DNA from: Clostridium novyi NT
GTDB lineage: Bacteria; Bacillota; Clostridia; Clostridiales; Clostridiaceae
DNA length: 64,000 nucleotides
Direction of reading: 5' to 3'
Assembly (NCBI RefSeq): GCF_000014125.1
Contig: NC_008593.1
Location: 496,001 to 560,000, forward strand
The notes below the pieces were generated by a model, which was not told the DNA's origin, did no database searches, and saw only the letters and a program-made list of their open reading frames with translations. The position numbers and the translations under genes are program-made. This document shows positions 9,975 to 19,063 of this stretch, in pieces. Numbering within the stretch: position 1 is the stretch's first letter; each line of letters opens with the position of its first letter.

Positions 9975-10013
9975 AATAATAAAACCTTGAGTTAATCTTA
10001 AGGTTTTATTATT
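9975..10013 (-). terminator. Terminator of the HAD phosphatase pair
   Basis: Perfect 14-bp stem (AATAATAAAACCTT and complement) with an 11-nt loop, directly after the minus-strand stop codon. The IS relic ends exactly at its base. Confidence 0.85.
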
Positions 10014-10019
10014 CAAGAC

Positions 10020-10907
10020 CTATTTATTAAGTATAAATTTTTCAATAACATGAGCAAGACCATCTTCTTCGTTAGTATAAGTGATGTAATCTGCAATTGC
10101 TTTAACCTTTTCATGGGCATTTCCCATGGCAACTCCAAGACCTGCGTATTTTATCATATCTATATCATTTCCTGAGTCACCAATAGCTATCATTTCATCA
10201 CGTTTTATACCTAATTTTTCTCCAAGTATTTTTAAGGAAGAACCTTTATTAACTCCTTTTGCTTGGATTTCTAGTGTTCCAGATGAAGGTCTTAATACTG
10301 TGAAATTATTTATAAGTTCACTTGGTAAAGAGTTTTCATCTAATATTAAATCATTATTTCCGTAAAGTTTATCAGAAGATTTATACTCCATGTTATGTCT
10401 TTTTATTATGTTCAGTAAATGATCTGTAAATCTTTTATTTTCGTTTATATATACAACTCTATTTATACAAATGTCATCTTTAAGATTGTTAAAATCTATT
10501 ATTTCCATAGGTATGTTGGATAAAAAAGATTCAATTTGAGTGGTTAAATTTAAAGTTGGAGTGTATATTGTATCTTTAGATAATATGTTTAATGTAATTT
10601 GTAAATTGTTAGCTACGTTATATATATAATTAAAATCTTTTAGCGTAATGGAACTTTCAAATAGAACTTGTTTATTTCCAAGACATTGAATAAATCCACC
10701 ACTACATGCAATACCATAATCATTGTCTGAGTTTAAATTCAGCTTAGTTGTATAACGAAGCAAACCTTCAATGGGACGACCAGTTATTAGTACAATTTTT
10801 ACACCTTTTTTTCTAGCTTTTTCAATGGCTTCAATTGTTTTTTGCGAAAGAGTTTTATCATTTTTTACTAAAGTACCATCTATATCAATTCCAATAAGTT
10901 TATACAT
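10020..10907 (-). CDS. Cof-type HAD-IIB family phosphatase
   Basis: 295 aa. The HAD motifs are in order: DIDGTLV near residue 8 (nucleophile and acid Asp), a TGRP motif II near 42-45, a Lys before the IIB cap exit, and GDSGNDIDMIKYAGLGVAMGNA (motif IV) near 242-263. HAD-IIB enzymes are soluble phosphatases for sugar phosphates, flavin mononucleotide or pyridoxal phosphate; the substrate cannot be told from sequence. It lies 27 bp downstream of a paralogue at 10935-11747 and is probably cotranscribed with it; a third paralogue lies at 53350. The start has a GGGGATGG site upstream. Confidence 0.92.
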   Translation of the reverse strand: MYKLIGIDIDGTLVKNDKTLSQKTIEAIEKARKKGVKIVLITGRPIEGLLRYTTKLNLNSDNDYGIACSGGFIQCLGNKQVLFESSITLKDFNYIYNVANNLQITLNILSKDTIYTPTLNLTTQIESFLSNIPMEIIDFNNLKDDICINRVVYINENKRFTDHLLNIIKRHNMEYKSSDKLYGNNDLILDENSLPSELINNFTVLRPSSGTLEIQAKGVNKGSSLKILGEKLGIKRDEMIAIGDSGNDIDMIKYAGLGVAMGNAHEKVKAIADYITYTNEEDGLAHVIEKFILNK

Positions 10908-10934
10908 TTATCCATCCCCTATCTTAGCTTTAAG

Positions 10935-11747
10935 TTAATCTTCTTCTTTTAATATAAATTTGTTTATAACGTGTGCAACGCCACTTTCATCATTTGTATA
11001 AGTAATATAATCAGCGGCCTTTTTTACATCGGGAAAAGCATTGCCCATAGCAACACCAAGACCAGCATATTCAATCATGTGAAGATCATTTTCCGCATCT
11101 CCAACACAAATAATTTCTTCTTTCTTTATGCCCAGTTTTTCTCCAAGACATTCAACACCGAATCCTTTATTTATTTTTTTATTTAGAAATTCTAAAAAGT
11201 TATCGTGACTTCTCATAACTGTATATTTTTCATAAACTTCTTTTGGTAATGTATTCATTATTGAGGCGATTTTTTCTTTTGGACCTACAAATAAAATTTT
11301 TATTATTTCTACAGAAGGCTCTAATTCACTAAAGGACATTTCTTCAAATTCAACTTGATTCATGCCAATTTCTATAGCGCTAAATTCATTATATTTAGGA
11401 ACAATGCATTTTTCAGGTGTAAGTGCATGAACATAAACTCCGAGTTTTTTACTAAGGTTATATAGGTAACAAAGATCATCATATTCTAGTAAAGTTTTGG
11501 AAAGGATTTCATGTGTTCCAGCATTTATTACTATTGCTCCATTACAAGTAACACAATAATTGTCTTTATTGTCTAAGTTTAATTCTTTTAGGTATTTAGA
11601 AATACCTGTTATAAATCTACCAGTTGCAAGTACAACTTTAACACCTTTTTCACTAGCTTTATTAATTGCTGTTTTATTATCAGATGTTATCATTTTGCTA
11701 CTATCTAAAAGAGTGTTGTCCATATCTAAAGCTATTAACTTATACAT
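10935..11747 (-). CDS. Cof-type HAD-IIB family phosphatase
   Basis: 270 aa. DMDNTLLD near residue 8 carries the catalytic Asp pair; here Asn replaces the Gly of the usual DGT, which is tolerated in the superfamily. TGR near 42-44 is motif II, and GDAENDLHMIEYAGLGVAMGNA near 217-238 is motif IV. First gene of a two-gene unit with the downstream paralogue, with a TTGGAGGTATTG ribosome site. Substrate unknown; a sugar phosphate is the default guess for the family. Divergent from prfC across about 260 bp of AT-rich DNA that should hold both promoters. Confidence 0.92.
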   Translation of the reverse strand: MYKLIALDMDNTLLDSSKMITSDNKTAINKASEKGVKVVLATGRFITGISKYLKELNLDNKDNYCVTCNGAIVINAGTHEILSKTLLEYDDLCYLYNLSKKLGVYVHALTPEKCIVPKYNEFSAIEIGMNQVEFEEMSFSELEPSVEIIKILFVGPKEKIASIMNTLPKEVYEKYTVMRSHDNFLEFLNKKINKGFGVECLGEKLGIKKEEIICVGDAENDLHMIEYAGLGVAMGNAFPDVKKAADYITYTNDESGVAHVINKFILKEED

Positions 11748-12010
11748 ACAATACCTCCAAATTTATAAATTATTGTAGAAATTTTAAGCGTTTAAAATTT
11801 TTAAGTTATTGTTTGAGAATTAAAATTTATATAATAAGTAATAATTATATTATACCTTCATATATTAATTTAAATTCTATCACAGTTATTTTATTAGTTA
11901 CAACTTTTAGCAGGTTTATATTTGTGGTATTATATATGTTTGACAGGAATTTTTATTAAAGCTAAAATCATAAATGAACTGTAAAAATAAAGGAGAAAGA
12001 GGAGACGCAA

Positions 12011-13600
12011 GTGGCAAATTTGAGAAGCGAAATAGAAAAAAGAAGAACTTTTGCTATCATATCTCACCCGGATGCTGGTAAAACCACACTTACAGAAAAA
12101 CTTCTATTATACGGAGGAGCTATAAGAGAAGCTGGGTCTGTTAAAGGTAGAAGAGCTTCAAAGCATGCTGTATCTGACTGGATGGAAATAGAAAAGCAAA
12201 GAGGTATTTCTGTTACATCTTCAGTTTTACAATTTAACTATGACAACCATTGTATAAACATACTAGATACACCAGGTCACCAAGACTTTAGTGAAGATAC
12301 ATATAGAACTCTTATGGCTGCAGATAGTGCAGTAATGGTAATTGACGGAGCAAAAGGTGTGGAAGATCAAACAAGAAAGTTGTTCCATGTATGTAGTTTA
12401 AGAGATATTCCTATATTTACTTTTATAAATAAGTTAGATAGAGAAGCGAGAGACCCTTTTGAATTATTAGAAGACATAGAAGAGGAACTTGGAATAAAGT
12501 CTTATCCTATGAATTGGCCTATAGGATGTGGAGCTCATTTTAAAGGTGTATATGACAGATTTAAAAAGCAAGTATTACTTTTCAATGGAGGAAATCACGG
12601 TTCTAGTGCTGTAAGCATAATAGAAGGTAGTTTAGATGATCCAAGTATTATTGAAACTATAGGTGAGGAGCTTCATGAGAAGTTAATTGATGAAATTGAA
12701 CTTCTTGATGAGGCTGGAGAAGAATTTGACTTAGAAAAAATAGCAAATGGAGAATTAACTCCAGTATTCTTTGGTAGTGCATTAACTAACTTTGGTGTGC
12801 AACCTTTCCTTGAAGGATTCTTAAAACTTACACCACCTCCATTAAATAGACATTCTGATATTGGAGAAATTGATGCATTTAGTGAAGATTTTACAGCATT
12901 TGTATTTAAAATTCAAGCGAACATGAATAAAGCTCATAGAGATAGAATTGCATTTATGAGAATTTGTTCAGGTAAATTTACAAAAGGTATGGAAGTATTC
13001 CATATGGAACAAGGTAAAAAAGTTAGACTTGCTCAACCTCAACAATTCTTAGCTGAGGAAAGAGAAATTGTAGATGAAGCTTATGCTGGAGATATTATAG
13101 GTGTATTTGATCCAGGTATGTTTAGAATTGGAGATACACTTTGCTCAGCATCAAACAAGTTTAAATTTGATGGAATACCTGTGTTTGCTCCAGAACATTT
13201 TGCAAGAGTTAGAACTGTAGATACAATGAAAAGAAAACAGTTTATAAAAGGTATGACTGAAATTGCTCAAGAAGGTGCAATTCAAGTATTTAAAGAACTT
13301 CACATAGGAATTGAAGAAATCATAGTTGGTGTTGTTGGTGTACTTCAATTTGAAGTTTTAGAATACAGAATGAAAAATGAGTACAATGTTGATATTAAGA
13401 TGGAAAGACTTCCATACAGATATATAAGATGGATTGAAGAGACAAAAATTAAACCAGATGATCTTAATATAACTAGTGATACTAAAGTTGTTAAAGACTT
13501 AAAAGATGAACAGTTACTTATCTTCAGCAATGACTGGGGAATAAACTGGGCATTAGAACATAATGATGGACTTGTATTATCAGATATAAGTAAAGCTTAA
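12011..13600 (+). CDS. prfC: Peptide chain release factor 3 (RF3)
   Basis: 529 aa, full length. RF3 is a ribosome-bound GTPase that recycles RF1 and RF2 after termination. The G-domain motifs are visible: HPDAGKTT at 19-26 (G1), DTPGH at 86-90 (G3), NKLD at 140-143 (G4). The RF3-specific C-terminal domains follow. The start is GTG with AAAGGAGAAAGAGG upstream. It stands alone, with an imperfect terminator behind it. Confidence 0.97.
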   Translation: MANLRSEIEKRRTFAIISHPDAGKTTLTEKLLLYGGAIREAGSVKGRRASKHAVSDWMEIEKQRGISVTSSVLQFNYDNHCINILDTPGHQDFSEDTYRTLMAADSAVMVIDGAKGVEDQTRKLFHVCSLRDIPIFTFINKLDREARDPFELLEDIEEELGIKSYPMNWPIGCGAHFKGVYDRFKKQVLLFNGGNHGSSAVSIIEGSLDDPSIIETIGEELHEKLIDEIELLDEAGEEFDLEKIANGELTPVFFGSALTNFGVQPFLEGFLKLTPPPLNRHSDIGEIDAFSEDFTAFVFKIQANMNKAHRDRIAFMRICSGKFTKGMEVFHMEQGKKVRLAQPQQFLAEEREIVDEAYAGDIIGVFDPGMFRIGDTLCSASNKFKFDGIPVFAPEHFARVRTVDTMKRKQFIKGMTEIAQEGAIQVFKELHIGIEEIIVGVVGVLQFEVLEYRMKNEYNVDIKMERLPYRYIRWIEETKIKPDDLNITSDTKVVKDLKDEQLLIFSNDWGINWALEHNDGLVLSDISKA

Positions 13601-13607
13601 TAAAATG

Positions 13608-13660
13608 AAAAAACCTTAAAATCATAGAATAATGTTCTATTGAATTTTTTGGTTTTTTTT
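13608..13660 (+). terminator. prfC terminator (imperfect hairpin)
   Basis: Long A-rich to T-rich imperfect stem around loop TAAT, ending in GGTTTTTTTT. Confidence 0.65.
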
Positions 13661-13667
13661 ATTTTAT

Positions 13668-13715
13668 GAAATTTCCTACGTCCTACCCCCTAGTTTCTAA
13701 TTCCTATACCTTTAG
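13668..13715. repeat. Pyrimidine-rich degenerate repeat
   Basis: Units of the type CCTACGTCCTACCCCCTAG, TTTCTAATTCCTATACC repeat imperfectly between prfC and the ECF gene. The composition is strikingly unlike the surrounding AT-rich spacer. No hairpin or coding frame explains it. Confidence 0.5.
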
Positions 13716-13835
13716 TGCTATTCGTTATAGTATGAAGGAAAATAAAAAATTAAAGTTAATGTATGCATACATTTGCGTAAGTTTGAAAAATTCATATAAT
13801 AGTTAAAAAGGAGATAATTTTAAGGGGGAGTAATT

Positions 13836-14402
13836 ATGGAACATAAACACCAAAAACAGGGGATGAGTTCAAGTGGACTTAAGGTAATTGATTTAATACA
13901 AGTAGGAATAATGGCAGCCATAGTATTTGTTGCAACATCTATAGTGCATATTCCATCAATTATGGGTGTTGTGCATTTAGGTGATAGTATGGTATTTTTA
14001 GCAGCTATACTTTTAGGAAGAAAGAAAGGCGCTATGGCATCAGCCATAGGAATGAGTTTATTTGATATATTACATGGATATGTATTATGGGCGCCATTTA
14101 CCTTTATTATAAAAGGAGTAATGGCATATATAGCAGGATATATATGTTATAGAAAATCTTATGGTGGAAAGAACTTTATAAATAATTTATTTGGATTTAT
14201 TTTAGCCGGTATATTTATGATTACAGCTTATTATTTAAGTGGTGTTGTAATGGCAAGATTTTTAGTTTACAAAGCAGCCACATTAAATGAAGCATGTTTA
14301 ATAGCTTTGAAAGATATTCCAGGTAACATATCACAAATAGTTGCTGGAATTATTATAGCACTTCCGTTAAGTTTAATATTAAAGAAAACAATTAAAAATT
14401 AG
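13836..14402 (+). CDS. ECF transporter S component (riboflavin/vitamin type, PF07155-like)
   Basis: 188 aa, very hydrophobic with about five to six membrane segments. It opens with a short charged tail, then VIDLIQVGIMAAIVFVATSI and a VHLGDSMVFLAAILLGRKKGA block typical of S components that bind a vitamin or its precursor and dock to a shared EcfAA'T module. No energising subunits lie nearby, so it would be a group II S component. No riboswitch is recognisable upstream, so riboflavin, thiamine precursor and pyridoxine all remain possible. The start at 13836 has AAGGGGGAG upstream. Confidence 0.85.
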   Translation: MEHKHQKQGMSSSGLKVIDLIQVGIMAAIVFVATSIVHIPSIMGVVHLGDSMVFLAAILLGRKKGAMASAIGMSLFDILHGYVLWAPFTFIIKGVMAYIAGYICYRKSYGGKNFINNLFGFILAGIFMITAYYLSGVVMARFLVYKAATLNEACLIALKDIPGNISQIVAGIIIALPLSLILKKTIKN

Positions 14403-14513
14403 AATGGTTCTTGAATTTCCTTATTTTTAAATTTTATGGTAAAATAGTAAGTATATAATAACACTATATATATATATGTGTATAAAATTTAAAGTGGGGG
14501 AATGTTAAATAAC

Positions 14514-15611
14514 ATGAAGTTTTACCAACCTGATTCGAAAAGTAATATGGAGGAAGAATATAATAAATTAAAAGAGGAATTTGAAACATATCAAAACTTT
14601 GCTGAAAGTACAATTCAAATGATAACTGAAAAGAATATAAAGATTGAAAAAAAATTAGATGCTATGATTAACATAGTGGAAATTAGTAAATATATAAATG
14701 TTTCTCTCAGTAATGAAAATTTAATTCCCATGATTAATGATATGATAATAGGAATACTAGGGGCAACTTATTCTTCCATATATATAGTTGAAGATGAAAA
14801 ATTGAAGATAAAAGCTACTAATATCGAAAATTTAGATTATGATTTTTATAATGATGAAGAATATAAGGAATTATTTAATGGAAAGTACTTTATAATAAAT
14901 TCTAAAAAACCTTTAGTTAAAAAAAATGTATTAAAGAATGATATACATTCTTTAATAGGAGTTCCTATATATTTAAGGGAAAAATTCATAGGATATATAG
15001 TTGTAAAACACACTTTAAATAATTTTTTCAGTCACGAGCATATAAGCTTTATTTTAACTATAGCAAATCAGATAGCAATAGCCTTAGAAAATAACTCCCT
15101 ATATAATAAGATAAGACAAATAGCCATTAGAGATCCTTTAATAGGAATATATAATAGAAAGCACTTTTTTAATATTGTAGAAGAAAAAATAAAAAAAGAT
15201 AAAGCTAGTAAACGGTTTGCCATCGTTATGATGGATATTGATGACTTTAAAAAGGTTAATGATAAGTATGGTCATCAAGTAGGTGATGAGGTTTTAAAAG
15301 AGACAGGAAAAATTATAGTAGACAATTTAAATAAAGAGGATATAGTAGCACGTTATGGTGGAGAAGAGATAATTATGTATGTTTCAAATTTCAGCAGTAA
15401 AGAAGACGTATACAATATCGTTAATGGTATAAGAAAAAAAATAAGTGAAAATATTATTAAGTATGAAGGAATGAAAGTATCTATTACAGCTAGTTTCGGA
15501 ATTGCATATTACATGGAAGATGGAAAAAGTTTAAATAGTGTAATATCTGTGGCAGATAATAGGTTATATATTGCAAAAAAGGCGAATAAGAATGTAGTAA
15601 TTTATAAGTAA
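14514..15611 (+). CDS. GAF-GGDEF diguanylate cyclase
   Basis: 365 aa from ATG 14514. An in-frame ATG at 14502 lies only 1 nt after the GTGGGGG site, so the second Met is preferred, although its spacing is long. A short coiled coil (about 5-50) precedes a GAF-like sensory domain (about 55-200). The GGDEF domain (about 205-360) has RDPLIGIYNR, FAIVMMDIDDFKKVND and a GGEEI signature at about 282-286, an active-type variant. The inhibitory RxxD site five residues upstream reads NKED, so product inhibition by c-di-GMP is probably lost. No transmembrane segment, so a cytoplasmic sensor. Monocistronic with its own terminator. Confidence 0.93.
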   Translation: MKFYQPDSKSNMEEEYNKLKEEFETYQNFAESTIQMITEKNIKIEKKLDAMINIVEISKYINVSLSNENLIPMINDMIIGILGATYSSIYIVEDEKLKIKATNIENLDYDFYNDEEYKELFNGKYFIINSKKPLVKKNVLKNDIHSLIGVPIYLREKFIGYIVVKHTLNNFFSHEHISFILTIANQIAIALENNSLYNKIRQIAIRDPLIGIYNRKHFFNIVEEKIKKDKASKRFAIVMMDIDDFKKVNDKYGHQVGDEVLKETGKIIVDNLNKEDIVARYGGEEIIMYVSNFSSKEDVYNIVNGIRKKISENIIKYEGMKVSITASFGIAYYMEDGKSLNSVISVADNRLYIAKKANKNVVIYK

Positions 15612-15641
15612 GCGATGATGAGTATTCATCGCTATTTTTTT
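15611..15641 (+). terminator. Terminator of the diguanylate cyclase gene
   Basis: AGCGATGA stem with TCATCGCT, 7-nt loop, then a run of seven T. Confidence 0.85.
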
Positions 15642-15685
15642 AATAAAATAATGTGTAATTAATTTATAAAGTTGAGGGTATATTT

Positions 15686-16840
15686 ATGAATAGGAAAAAA
15701 TTACTGAGCTTATTAAAAAGACGTGAAGGGGTTAAATTAGACTACAAATTAAAATTGGATTTATGTATGGAAAGTGGTAAAAAAGAATTTTCAAAGGATA
15801 TATGTGCGATAGCTAATTCAAGAGGGGGAAGAGGACATCTTATAATAGGAGTAGAGGACAAGACAAAGAAAGTAGTTGGTATGGATAAAAACTCAATTAC
15901 AGAGGAACAAGTACAACAGATAATATCTTCAAGATGTGAACCACCTGTACCTATAAGTTTAGACTTTGTAGAGATTTATGGAAAAGATGTAGGTGTTATA
16001 ACTATATATCAAAGTAATCAAAAGCCTCATCAAACAAGGGATAATGGTGCGTTTTATATAAGAAGAGGTTCTACTACAGATACTATGAGAAAGCAGGAAT
16101 TAATAACTGCATTTCAAGAAAACATGAGTTTAAACATAGAGCTTACACCAGTGGTTAAAAGTAGTATAGAAGACTTAGATATATATTTAGTTGATAAATA
16201 CTTTGCAAATCACAATATAACAACTAATGATGAAAATAGAAAAATACTTATGGAAAATTCTAAGATAATATGCATGGATAATGAAGAAAAAAGATATTAT
16301 GCTACATTAGGTGGTCTTTTAGTTTTTTCTAAAATAAATTATATATATGCTCCTAATAACATGATAAAAATAGTAAATAAAATAGATAAAAGTAAGGATG
16401 AAGTTATTATAATTCAAGGAGACTTATTGAGTATGCTTGAAAAGAGTAATGAAATTATAAATGATATATTACCAAAGGAGTATCCTACTTTTGCTGTCTA
16501 TGAAGGAGTTAAAAATGCAGTCTTATATAGAGACTATACAATTATTAATAAAGAAATAGAAATAATAATAAAAAACAATAGTTTAGAAGTAATTAGTCCA
16601 GGAATTATAATAAGAGATACAAATAAAGAAACAGAGAATTTATCACATAATTATATAAAAAGAAACATGTGGATATATGAAAAGATAATAACACTTGATA
16701 ATAGAAAAATATTTTTGCAATCTGGAAGAGGATTTTCAAAAATGAAAAAAGCTTTTAAAGATATAGGAAAGGTTAAATTTATAAATTCTTTGAGAGATAA
16801 TAGCTTTAAAGTAATTTACCCAGGTGTAGATGCATTATAA
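15686..16840 (+). CDS. AlbA_2 (Schlafen-like) domain protein
   Basis: 384 aa. The N-terminal half (about 10-150) is a Schlafen AlbA_2-type putative nucleic-acid/ATP-binding domain: DICAIANSRGGRGHLIIGVED, then IYQSNQKPHQTRDNGAFYIRRGSTT, which is the family hallmark. The C-terminal half (about 230-350) resembles the degenerate ATPase-like domain that often follows it (YEGVKNAVLYRDYTI, IIKNNSLEVISPG). Such proteins are commonly annotated as transcriptional regulators or ATP-binding proteins; no defence partner is adjacent. The start has GTTGAGGGT about 8-16 nt upstream. Confidence 0.85.
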   Translation: MNRKKLLSLLKRREGVKLDYKLKLDLCMESGKKEFSKDICAIANSRGGRGHLIIGVEDKTKKVVGMDKNSITEEQVQQIISSRCEPPVPISLDFVEIYGKDVGVITIYQSNQKPHQTRDNGAFYIRRGSTTDTMRKQELITAFQENMSLNIELTPVVKSSIEDLDIYLVDKYFANHNITTNDENRKILMENSKIICMDNEEKRYYATLGGLLVFSKINYIYAPNNMIKIVNKIDKSKDEVIIIQGDLLSMLEKSNEIINDILPKEYPTFAVYEGVKNAVLYRDYTIINKEIEIIIKNNSLEVISPGIIIRDTNKETENLSHNYIKRNMWIYEKIITLDNRKIFLQSGRGFSKMKKAFKDIGKVKFINSLRDNSFKVIYPGVDAL

Positions 16841-16950
16841 AGTAATAACAGTAAAATATAGGGTATAATAATATTGATAGAAAATTCAGAATATTGTATA
16901 ATTAAGATAAGAAATTTATAATTAGAAATAAGAAAAAAGGAGTGGTTGAC

Positions 16951-17361
16951 ATGTTGCATATTTTTTGTGATAGAAAAGGAAGTGGAAAAACTAAATCATT
17001 AATTGAATCTGCAAACAAAATGGCCATTAATTCAAAAGGAAATGTGGTTTATATTGATGACGATAATGGGCCTATTTTTCAATTAGATAATAAAATTAGG
17101 TTCATTTCAACAGAAGAATATGATTTAAAAGACAGTAATCATTTTTACGGATTTTTGTGCGGTATTCTATCCCAAGACTATGATGTATCAGTTGTATATG
17201 TAGATGGATTGTTTAACATCATAGAAAGAAAGATAGATGATACGGCGCATTTGTTTTCTAAAATAGAAAAATTATCACAAAAGTATAATGTTGACTTTTA
17301 TCTTAATATAAATATTGAAAAACACGAAGTTCCTGAATTTATGAAAAAATATATAGCTTAA
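16951..17361 (+). CDS. Small P-loop protein, unknown function
   Basis: 136 aa from ATG 16951, chosen because AAAGGAG (16936-16942) sits 8 nt upstream; the longer frame from GTG 16942 overlaps that site. A Walker A-like DRKGSGKT lies at residues 7-14 and a hydrophobic strand ending VVYVDG near 85-90 could be Walker B. The protein is only one minimal NTPase core, without the extra domains of a motor or kinase. Homologues in clostridia are often mislabelled PilT-like. It precedes the Tyr T-box leader and is not obviously linked to tyrS. Function unknown. Confidence 0.75.
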   Translation: MLHIFCDRKGSGKTKSLIESANKMAINSKGNVVYIDDDNGPIFQLDNKIRFISTEEYDLKDSNHFYGFLCGILSQDYDVSVVYVDGLFNIIERKIDDTAHLFSKIEKLSQKYNVDFYLNINIEKHEVPEFMKKYIA

Positions 17362-17401
17362 TCACATATTAAACATATTAAAAATTAAATCATTTATTTC
17401 C

Positions 17402-17430
17402 TTGCAATTTGGGAAGTTTATTTATATAAT
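17402..17430 (+). promoter_or_regulatory. Promoter of the tyrS T-box leader
   Basis: TTGCAA at 17402-17407 and TATAAT at 17425-17430, spacing 17 nt. Confidence 0.75.
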
Positions 17431-17436
17431 AGTATC

Positions 17437-17698
17437 TAAATGAATAAAGAAGAAAGATTTTGATGGAAAGAAGTAGCTTTATGATTCATGAAGAGAGCTA
17501 GTGGTTGGTGTGAACTAGTTGATGAGTTTAGTGAAATACATTCTTGAATTTTATACTGAACGGTTTAAACTTAGTAGGTTGATACGGATATCCCAACGTT
17601 ATAGGGAAATGAGCGAATATGTATAAACATATTAACTTGGGTGGTACCACGGAAAAATTTCGTCCCTTTATATTAATTTATAAAGGGACTTTTTATTT
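17437..17698 (+). promoter_or_regulatory. Tyrosine T-box leader
   Basis: The conserved T-box TGGGTGGTACCACGG lies at 17638-17652, followed by a terminator stem (CCCTTTATA with TATAAAGGG) and T run. Upstream are stem I elements. A TAT triplet at 17552-17554, followed by ACTGAA, aligns with the TGC-ACCGAA of the cysteine leader at 45392 and is the likely Tyr specifier. Uncharged tRNA-Tyr would favour the antiterminator and switch tyrS on. It fills the 370-bp gap before tyrS. Confidence 0.93.
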
Positions 17699-17730
17699 TA
17701 TAAAAACAAACTGAATTAGGAGGAATAACA

Positions 17731-18957
17731 ATGGAAAATGTAAATGTATTTGATACGTTAATGGAACGTGGATACATAAAACAAACAACACATGAAGAAG
17801 AAATAAGAGAATTACTAGGAAAAGAAAAAATTACATTTTATATAGGATTTGACCCAACAGCAGACAGCTTACATGTAGGACACTTTATAGCTATGATGTT
17901 TATGTCTCATATGCAAAAAGCAGGACATAGACCAATTGCATTAGTTGGTGGCGGAACTGCAATGATAGGAGATCCAAGTGGAAAAACTGATATGAGAAAG
18001 ATGCTTTCAGAAGAGCAAATACAAGCTAATGTAGCTGGTATAAAGAAGCAACTTTCAAGATTTATAGATTTTTCAGATGATAAAGCTATCTTAGTAAACA
18101 ATGCTGATTGGCTTCTAGGTGCTAAATACGTTGAATTTATAAGAGAAATTGGGGTTCATTTCTCAGTAAATAAAATGCTTACTGCTGAATGCTTCAAGCA
18201 AAGATTAGAAAAAGGATTATCTTTCTTAGAATTTAATTACATGTTAATGCAAGCATATGATTTCTTAGAATTAAACAGAAAATATGGTTGTGTAATGGAG
18301 CTTGGTGGAGATGACCAATGGTCAAATATGATCGCTGGAATGGATCTTATAAGAAGAAAAGAAAGAAAACCGGCCTTTGCTATGACTTGCAGTCTTTTAA
18401 CAAATAGTGAAGGACAAAAGATGGGTAAAACAGTTGGTGGAGCATTATGGCTTGATGCTGAAAAAACTTCTCCATATGACTTTTATCAATACTGGAGAAA
18501 TGTAGCTGATGCAGACGTTGAAAAATGTTTATCATTACTTACATTTGTACCTATGGATGAAGTTAAAAGATTAAGCTCTCTTGAAGGTGCTGCTATAAAT
18601 GAAGCTAAGAAAGTTTTAGCATTTGAAGTAACAAAACTTGTTCATGGTGAAGAAGAAGCTAAAAAAGCACAAACAGCAGCAGAAGCATTATTTAATGGTG
18701 GAGCTGATATGAGCAATGTTCCAACTATAGAAGTAGAAAAAGATGCTATTGGAACATCATTATTAGAAATACTTCTAAATGGAAAAGCAATTCCATCTAA
18801 AAAAGAAGGTAGAAGATTAATAGAACAAGGTGGACTTTACATGAACGATGAAAATGTAACAGACCCTAATACTGTTCTACAAGAATCAGATTTAAAAGAT
18901 GGAAGTACATTAATTAAAAAAGGAAAGAAAAAATACTATAGAATAGTTGTAAAATAA
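17731..18957 (+). CDS. tyrS: Tyrosyl-tRNA synthetase
   Basis: 408 aa, standard length of the TyrRS form with a C-terminal S4 RNA-binding domain (about 340-405). HVGH at 48-51 and KMGKT at 230-234 are the class I catalytic motifs, and GGDDQWSN is the tyrosine/tRNA site. ATG with TTAGGAGGAATAAC upstream. Controlled by the T-box leader directly before it and closed by a strong hairpin. Confidence 0.98.
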   Translation: MENVNVFDTLMERGYIKQTTHEEEIRELLGKEKITFYIGFDPTADSLHVGHFIAMMFMSHMQKAGHRPIALVGGGTAMIGDPSGKTDMRKMLSEEQIQANVAGIKKQLSRFIDFSDDKAILVNNADWLLGAKYVEFIREIGVHFSVNKMLTAECFKQRLEKGLSFLEFNYMLMQAYDFLELNRKYGCVMELGGDDQWSNMIAGMDLIRRKERKPAFAMTCSLLTNSEGQKMGKTVGGALWLDAEKTSPYDFYQYWRNVADADVEKCLSLLTFVPMDEVKRLSSLEGAAINEAKKVLAFEVTKLVHGEEEAKKAQTAAEALFNGGADMSNVPTIEVEKDAIGTSLLEILLNGKAIPSKKEGRRLIEQGGLYMNDENVTDPNTVLQESDLKDGSTLIKKGKKKYYRIVVK

Positions 18958-18972
18958 GATACAGTATTATTA

Positions 18973-18998
18973 AATGTGGGCATGGCCCACATTTTTTT
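18973..18998 (+). terminator. tyrS terminator
   Basis: AATGTGGGC stem, ATG loop, GCCCACATT and T run. Confidence 0.9.
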
Positions 18999-19063
18999 AT
19001 GAATATTTTTCTAATTACTACGATAACTAATAAATAGTATATTTTATAAAGGATGTGAAACTT

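Noticed and set aside
10020..11747. Tandem HAD phosphatases as an unusual gene duplication
   Set aside because: Cof-type HAD paralogues are abundant in Firmicutes, and these two are diverged; nothing beyond ordinary paralogy.
11666..11959. Plus-strand frame antisense to the HAD gene start
   Set aside because: Antisense shadow running into the prfC promoter region; no plausible protein features.
13741..13835. FMN, TPP or similar riboswitch ahead of the ECF S component
   Set aside because: Too short and lacks conserved aptamer sequences; a simple promoter and ribosome site suffice.
15686..16840. AlbA_2/Schlafen-like protein as part of a defence system
   Set aside because: No nuclease, methyltransferase or other defence partner is adjacent, and neighbours are housekeeping genes.
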